NCBI GenBank assembly: GCA_017938925.1
Contig: JAGBAO010000019.1
Location: 1 to 64,000, forward strand
Length of the DNA stretch: 64,000 nucleotides
Source: Bacteroidales bacterium
Lineage (GTDB): Bacteria > Bacteroidota > Bacteroidia > Bacteroidales > UBA932
Direction: 5' to 3'
This document shows, in pieces, positions 60,084 through 64,000 of this stretch. Below the pieces are notes generated by a model. It did not search any database. It was given only the letters and a program-made list of their open reading frames with translations, and was not told the origin of the DNA. The translations under genes and the position numbers were made by a program. Within the stretch, counting starts at the first letter, position 1. Every line of letters begins with the position of its first letter.

Positions 60084-60662
60084 TCAGAAACGGTAGCGGA
60101 CAGTCAGGGTAGGGGCGAAGCCCAGGAGACCGTTGTCGTAGAATCCGACCTTGCTCTCGTAGTGGACCGTAGTGTCGAGCTCCGGAATTCTCATGCGTCC
60201 GTCATTGGCGTGGAGACCGAAGAGGGGACGGATTTCGAGAGAGAGCTGGAGAGGGAACCAGAAGGTGTATTCCAGACCCACCTGGGCTGCGATGGCGAAC
60301 ATGAAGCCTCCGTCAAGATAGCCTGTTGTGACATTCCCCACGGTGTATGGCATGATGTCATTCACATAACCCAGCGAGATACCGGGACCGGAGTATATTC
60401 CCCATGATCCCTTGTCTGTCCATGCCGGACGAGCCCATACGAAGTTATATATGGCTGTCGCCTTAACTCCTGAATATCCGTTTACATTGTATCCGAAGTC
60501 AAGTCCGATGTCGGCTCCGATGAACTGTGTGCTGTTCATGGTGTGCTGATAGCTGGCATCAAGTCCGGTCGCTCCTATGCGTATTCCTGCTGCTCTTGGC
60601 TGAGCGGCAGCAGTCGTGATTGCCGCAGCAATCATAAGGATGGTAAGAATCGTCTTTTTCAT
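60084..60662 (-). CDS. Small outer-membrane beta-barrel protein
   Basis: The 192-residue protein starts at the ATG at 60662 with a signal peptide (MKKTILTILMIAAAITTAAAQ). The mature part alternates hydrophobic and polar residues and ends in aromatic 'TLTVRYRF', typical of a small barrel. Motifs such as 'YNFVWARPAWTDKGSWGIYSGPGISLGYV' and 'GLEYTFWFPLQLSLEIRPLFGLHANDG' are shared with the next gene. It is separated from that gene by a strong minus-strand terminator, so it likely has its own transcript. Confidence 0.85.
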   Translation of the reverse strand: MKKTILTILMIAAAITTAAAQPRAAGIRIGATGLDASYQHTMNSTQFIGADIGLDFGYNVNGYSGVKATAIYNFVWARPAWTDKGSWGIYSGPGISLGYVNDIMPYTVGNVTTGYLDGGFMFAIAAQVGLEYTFWFPLQLSLEIRPLFGLHANDGRMRIPELDTTVHYESKVGFYDNGLLGFAPTLTVRYRF

Positions 60663-60697
60663 TGTGTTCGGTAACTTTTTTGGCCTGTCTATACAAA

Positions 60698-60723
60698 AAT
60701 CAGCCACCCCGCGGTGGCTGATT
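60698..60723 (-). terminator. Terminator between the two outer membrane protein genes
   Basis: CAGCCACC and GGTGGCTG pair around CCGC, and the minus strand continues with a T run. It lies 22 nt after the upstream (61194) gene's stop codon. Confidence 0.9.
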
Positions 60724-60744
60724 CAGATATGTTCCGCTAGTATA

Positions 60745-61194
60745 TTAGAACTTGTAGCGTACACCGAGTGATGGATAGAAGCCTCCGAAATAGAAAGGCT
60801 TGTCACCTGTAGAGAAACCGAGAGCTGGTCTGATGTCAAGTGAGAGCTGGAGAGGGAACCAGAATGTGTACTCGAGTCCTACCTGTCCGCACACTGCCAC
60901 GTTGAACCATCCGTTGAATCCGATACCGAGGTTTGCTCCTGGACCTGCATATACGCCCCACTCACCTCTGTCTGTCCAGTCTGGCTGAACGAGCATCCAG
61001 TTGTATGTCGCGCCTAAGCTGACTGCATTGAAGGTGTAAAGTCCGAGGTCAGCCTCTACGAAGTTTGAACCGAGAGTGTGCTGGTAAGAGAGTTCTGCAC
61101 CATAACCGCCACGGAGACCGATAGCTCTTGGCTGAGCCACTGCAGCTGCTGCAAATCCAAGCACCATAGCTGCTACAAGAATGATTTTCTTCAT
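60745..61194 (-). CDS. Small outer-membrane beta-barrel protein (paralogue)
   Basis: The 149-residue protein begins at the ATG at 61194 with a signal peptide (MKKIILVAAMVLGFAAAAVAQ). It shares 'GLEYTFWFPLQLSLDIRPALGFSTGD', 'DRGEWGVYAGPGANLGIGF' and the ending 'GVRYKF' with the neighbouring gene, so the two arose by tandem duplication. The length fits an 8-strand barrel or smaller. No ligand can be inferred. Confidence 0.85.
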   Translation of the reverse strand: MKKIILVAAMVLGFAAAAVAQPRAIGLRGGYGAELSYQHTLGSNFVEADLGLYTFNAVSLGATYNWMLVQPDWTDRGEWGVYAGPGANLGIGFNGWFNVAVCGQVGLEYTFWFPLQLSLDIRPALGFSTGDKPFYFGGFYPSLGVRYKF

Positions 61195-61235
61195 AATAAT
61201 AGTATTTTGGTTAAAGTTTATACACGTCCGAGTCA

Positions 61236-61266
61236 CAAAGATATATAAAAACATCTTGGGCTGCAA
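61236..61266 (-). promoter_or_regulatory. Promoter of the outer membrane protein gene
   Basis: The minus strand has TATCTTTG at 61236-61243 and TTG at 61264-61266, 20 nt apart. It lies 42 nt upstream of the ATG at 61194. Confidence 0.7.
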
Positions 61267-61300
61267 TTTTTTTTTGAGGTGATATTACAAACAGACGCAT

Positions 61301-62880
61301 CTAGTGTCTGAGTGCCGGATTCAGGCTGGCATCACCGAACGGATAAGGGGAGTACATCATCGTATCGTCCCATGCTCCGGTGACAGATACGGCCTCCTTG
61401 CGGAATATCCCCGGAGCCACCTCTATCTCAGGATTCGTCTTCCTGTATTCGAAATGGTCCTTGAAACGGTACATTCGGAACATGTCACGCGAGCGTGAGG
61501 CGAGTCCGCTCCAATAGTATCCTGCCGTCTCCCATCCGTGCTCGTTATATGCCGCTTCCGCAAGCTCCTCTGCAGTCATAGCTGTGGTGTAGATGTCGGA
61601 TGATGTCCCGTCTGCACGGTTTCTGACTCTATTGAGCATCTCGACGGCCTTTGGCGTAACCTTGCCGGAGCGTCCCACTGCTTCCGCATACCAGCAGTAG
61701 ACCTGTGAGAGGCGTACTATCTGAATGGTCTTTTCTCCGTTGGTCGGACATGGGGTGTCGTCTGTGTAGTCGAACTCATTGCCGCGGGCTGCCGGCTCGA
61801 CCGACTTCATGAAGCATGGGGCTACGACTTCGCGCGAAGGGGGATCCGTGTCGTACCACCAGTCCCGGAGCTCTCCTCCGATCATCATTTTCGGAAAATA
61901 TGTGGCGTCCTTTCGCGGACCCTCAGGGAATTCCTTCCAGAACTTTATCTCGCCCTGAGTGTCGCCCCATCCTCCCATTTCAAGCAGGAAGTCCGTCAGC
62001 GGGGTCATCTGAGGATTACGGTCGCGGTTGTAATATACACCGAGAATCAGTTCGGGATTAGATACCCTGAGTGCCACGGAATGTATATCCTTGAATTCGG
62101 GATTCAGCCGATAGTAGTATGTTCCGTTGTCGGAAGCATCGATGATTTCTTCTGCCTTGGCTGCAGCCAGCTCATAGTATTCTGCTCCCTTGTTCAATGG
62201 CCATCCTGCCATGCACATATACACATAGGACATTGCGGCTTTTACGGCTCCCTGACTGACGGCAATGTTTATCCCGTTCTGTGTGTATGGAGCCTTTGAA
62301 TATGTCACCGGACAGCCTGATTCCGCGATGCTGAGGTCGGAAAGAATGAGTTCGTAGATTTCTTCCTCGCTCCATAGACGTGCCGAGTAGTCGATGTCCT
62401 CTTCAAGCATCACGGGTACGGGACCCCATGTGGTGACAAGATAGAAATATGAATAGGCCCTCCAGAAATGAGCCTGGGCAATGGCCTGTGTCTTGGTCTC
62501 TTCGCTGACGTCAGGGGTGCGGGAGGCATTGTTTATTATGAAGTTGGCAGCCTTGATGACCTTGTATCGCTGTTCCCAGAGTGTCGCCATCCAGGAGTTG
62601 TTGTCGGAGACCGTATATTGGTCATATTCCCTGAGCGGCTGCTTGTTGCTGGCCGGATGGGTGGATATGTCGTCACCGGTGAGGAAGTTTGTGCCGGTGA
62701 AATTGTTCTGGCCATGGGATGTGGCCACCACGGAATACAGGGCGTTCAGAGAGGCGTCGAGGTCCTGCGGGCTTGCGAAGAATCCGTCGCTTGGCAGTTG
62801 TCCGAGCGGCTTTTCATCGAGAAGGTCGCAGGAGAGTACGGTGATGGCAGCGGCCAGTAAGGATATGATGTGTGTCTCAT
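61301..62880 (-). CDS. SusD/RagB family lipoprotein with a frameshift next to its start codon
   Basis: The SusD fold is clear from 'EKPLGQLPSDGFFASPQDLDASLNALYSVVATSH' through 'AQAHFWRAYSYFYLVTTWGPVPVML' to 'RSRDMFRMYRFKDHF'. The reading frame runs upstream to a lipobox (AAITVLSC) with no ATG. The only ATG in a suitable place, at 62880, lies 13 nt after the susC stop but in another frame: ATGAGACACACATCATATCC. Removing one AC would give a proper signal peptide (MRHIISLLAAAITVLSC). The nearest in-frame alternative, GTG at 62731, would remove the signal. So the gene is damaged, phase-variable, or carries a sequencing error. Confidence 0.75.
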
Positions 62881-62892
62881 TGCTAAGTCTGT

Positions 62893-64000
62893 TTAGAATC
62901 TGAATCTTACGGAGAATGTGTAGGTGCGAGGAACAGGGTAGGCACCGTAGTCCAGCCCGTCATAGCTGCTGTAGACCTCCGGGTCCATTCCGGAGTATCC
63001 GGAGAATGTGAAGAGGTCCTGTGCGCTGACTGAGAGTCTGAGGCCTGCAAACTTGAGGACCCTGCGCGGTATGTCATATGACAGGCTGATGTTCTTGAGC
63101 TTGACGAAAGATGCATCTTCCAGCCAGAAGTCGGAGTTGGCGAAGCTCTTGTTGTCGGTGTTGGTCACGCTTGGGTAGAGTGCCTGTGACTTGTCCTGCA
63201 CGTGGTCCCATCCGTGAAAATAGGCGTCTGACAGGGTTATGAATCTTGATACTCCGCTCATCGAGGCTGTGGTGAATCGGCTGATATTGAGCCTGTCATA
63301 GTCGAGAGCTGCATTGATGAACACATTGAGGGTCCATCTCCGCCAGGTCAGGGTGTTGTTCCATCCTAAAGTCCACTTCGGCGTTGCGTGTCCCTTGATG
63401 ACAAGGTCGTCCGATGTCGGCGAGGTGGTCAGCGAACCGTCTTTCCTGAGATAGAGGTTGGCTCCCTTGTCATCGAAACCCTTCCACTGATATACGTAGA
63501 AGGAGCCCAGAGGATAGCCCGGCTTCATGATCTGCATCGCTCCGCCGAGGTCGCTGTAGTTGGCGGTGAGGATGAAGTCGTTGCCGGCCAGGTCAGCCAC
63601 CTTGTTCTCTATGTAGGCGGCATTGAAGCCTGTCTCCCAGATGACAGATCCTTTCACAGGAAATGCGCTCAGGGAGAATTCCACTCCGGTATTGTCCAGC
63701 TTGCCCTGGTTGACCCAGAATGTGCCGCCGCCGTTATAGCTCGGCACCTGTTTCTGGAACAGCAGGTCTTCGGTCTTCTTCTTGAACCAGTCCAGGGTTA
63801 TGCTGACTCCTGCGACCGTCATGTCAAGTCCCACATCGTACTGGGTCGTCTTCTCCCACGTGAGATCCGGTGTGGAGAAGGCGTTTCCCCAATATCCGGT
63901 GTATCCCGTTGTCGTACCCCATCCGTAGGTGGCGGCGGAAAGCATGCCCAGAGTGCTGTATGCAGAGATGCCTTCGTTACCGGTCACACCATAGCTGGCC
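62893..64000 (-). CDS. SusC/RagA family transporter, 3' part (5' end beyond window)
   Basis: The gene runs off the window edge; only the C-terminal 369 or so residues are visible. They begin 'ASYGVTGNEGISAYSTLGMLSA', the typical mid-barrel 'ASxGVTGNxG' motif, and end in 'YTFSVRFRF', the aromatic barrel C-terminus. 'WGNAFSTPDLTWEKTTQYDVGLDMTVAGVSITLDWFKKKTEDLL' is the common SusC barrel motif. The susD-like gene follows 12 nt after the stop codon. Confidence 0.93.
   Translation of the reverse strand, partial: ASYGVTGNEGISAYSTLGMLSAATYGWGTTTGYTGYWGNAFSTPDLTWEKTTQYDVGLDMTVAGVSITLDWFKKKTEDLLFQKQVPSYNGGGTFWVNQGKLDNTGVEFSLSAFPVKGSVIWETGFNAAYIENKVADLAGNDFILTANYSDLGGAMQIMKPGYPLGSFYVYQWKGFDDKGANLYLRKDGSLTTSPTSDDLVIKGHATPKWTLGWNNTLTWRRWTLNVFINAALDYDRLNISRFTTASMSGVSRFITLSDAYFHGWDHVQDKSQALYPSVTNTDNKSFANSDFWLEDASFVKLKNISLSYDIPRRVLKFAGLRLSVSAQDLFTFSGYSGMDPEVYSSYDGLDYGAYPVPRTYTFSVRFRF

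Overview
The window is about 64 kb of chromosome from a member of the Bacteroidota, most likely an anaerobic Bacteroidales of gut or rumen type. The evidence is two SusC/SusD pairs, a seven-gene Rnf operon (led by an RseC-type gene), pyruvate formate-lyase with its activase, Bacteroidota promoters (TTTG, 19-21 nt, TAnnTTTG), little use of Shine-Dalgarno sequences, and many surface lipoproteins. Base composition is near 50% GC in genes, with AT-rich promoters. Genus cannot be fixed from the sequence alone.

Layout. 1-2.9 kb: an Rpn-type PD-(D/E)XK protein, a flavodoxin-fold oxidoreductase, tRNA-Ser(GGA), and a four-copy 61-bp tandem repeat that carries inverted copies of the tRNA 3' end. 2.9-14.4 kb: uvrA, a nucleoside kinase fused to tRNA-synthetase-like domains, a metallo-beta-lactamase-fold hydrolase, a deoxynucleoside kinase, a long-chain acyl-CoA synthetase, a superoxide dismutase fused to rubredoxin, and a sugar transporter with a ROK kinase. 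14.6-24.9 kb: a SusC/SusD locus whose only recognisable hydrolase is a subtilisin-like lipoprotein. 24.9-32.4 kb, mostly minus strand: an exported iron-sulfur aldo/keto reductase with a NapH/NapG-like polyferredoxin, a patatin, pflBA and ssb. 32.7-47.3 kb: an M3 peptidase, a nucleoside transporter, tgt, an LptF/G permease, ilvAE, and the alaS / LptF-Fmt fusion / thiamine pyrophosphokinase operon. 47.5-54 kb: two M23 peptidases, MerR, Nif3, a zinc-ribbon protein, dnaB and a DUF3108 protein. 54-60 kb: rseC-rnfBCDGEA and a small TPR-like protein. 60-64 kb: two paralogous small outer-membrane proteins and the 3' part of a second SusC/SusD locus that runs off the window.

How the genes fit together. 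The content suits a fermentative anaerobe. Pfl makes acetyl-CoA and formate, and Rnf couples ferredoxin oxidation to NAD+ reduction and ion export. Extracytoplasmic iron-sulfur proteins move electrons across the inner membrane, and a superoxide dismutase handles oxygen exposure. Nutrients enter through TonB-dependent SusCD systems, one of them apparently tuned to peptides.

The most unusual items are the SOD-rubredoxin fusion, the LptF-Fmt fusion, the polyferredoxin with an internal twin-arginine segment, a Tgt lacking the usual zinc cysteines, the tRNA-linked tandem repeat, several gene 3' ends built into long local inverted repeats, and a susD whose start codon is out of frame with its signal peptide. 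No CRISPR array, prophage, complete insertion sequence or rRNA was seen.
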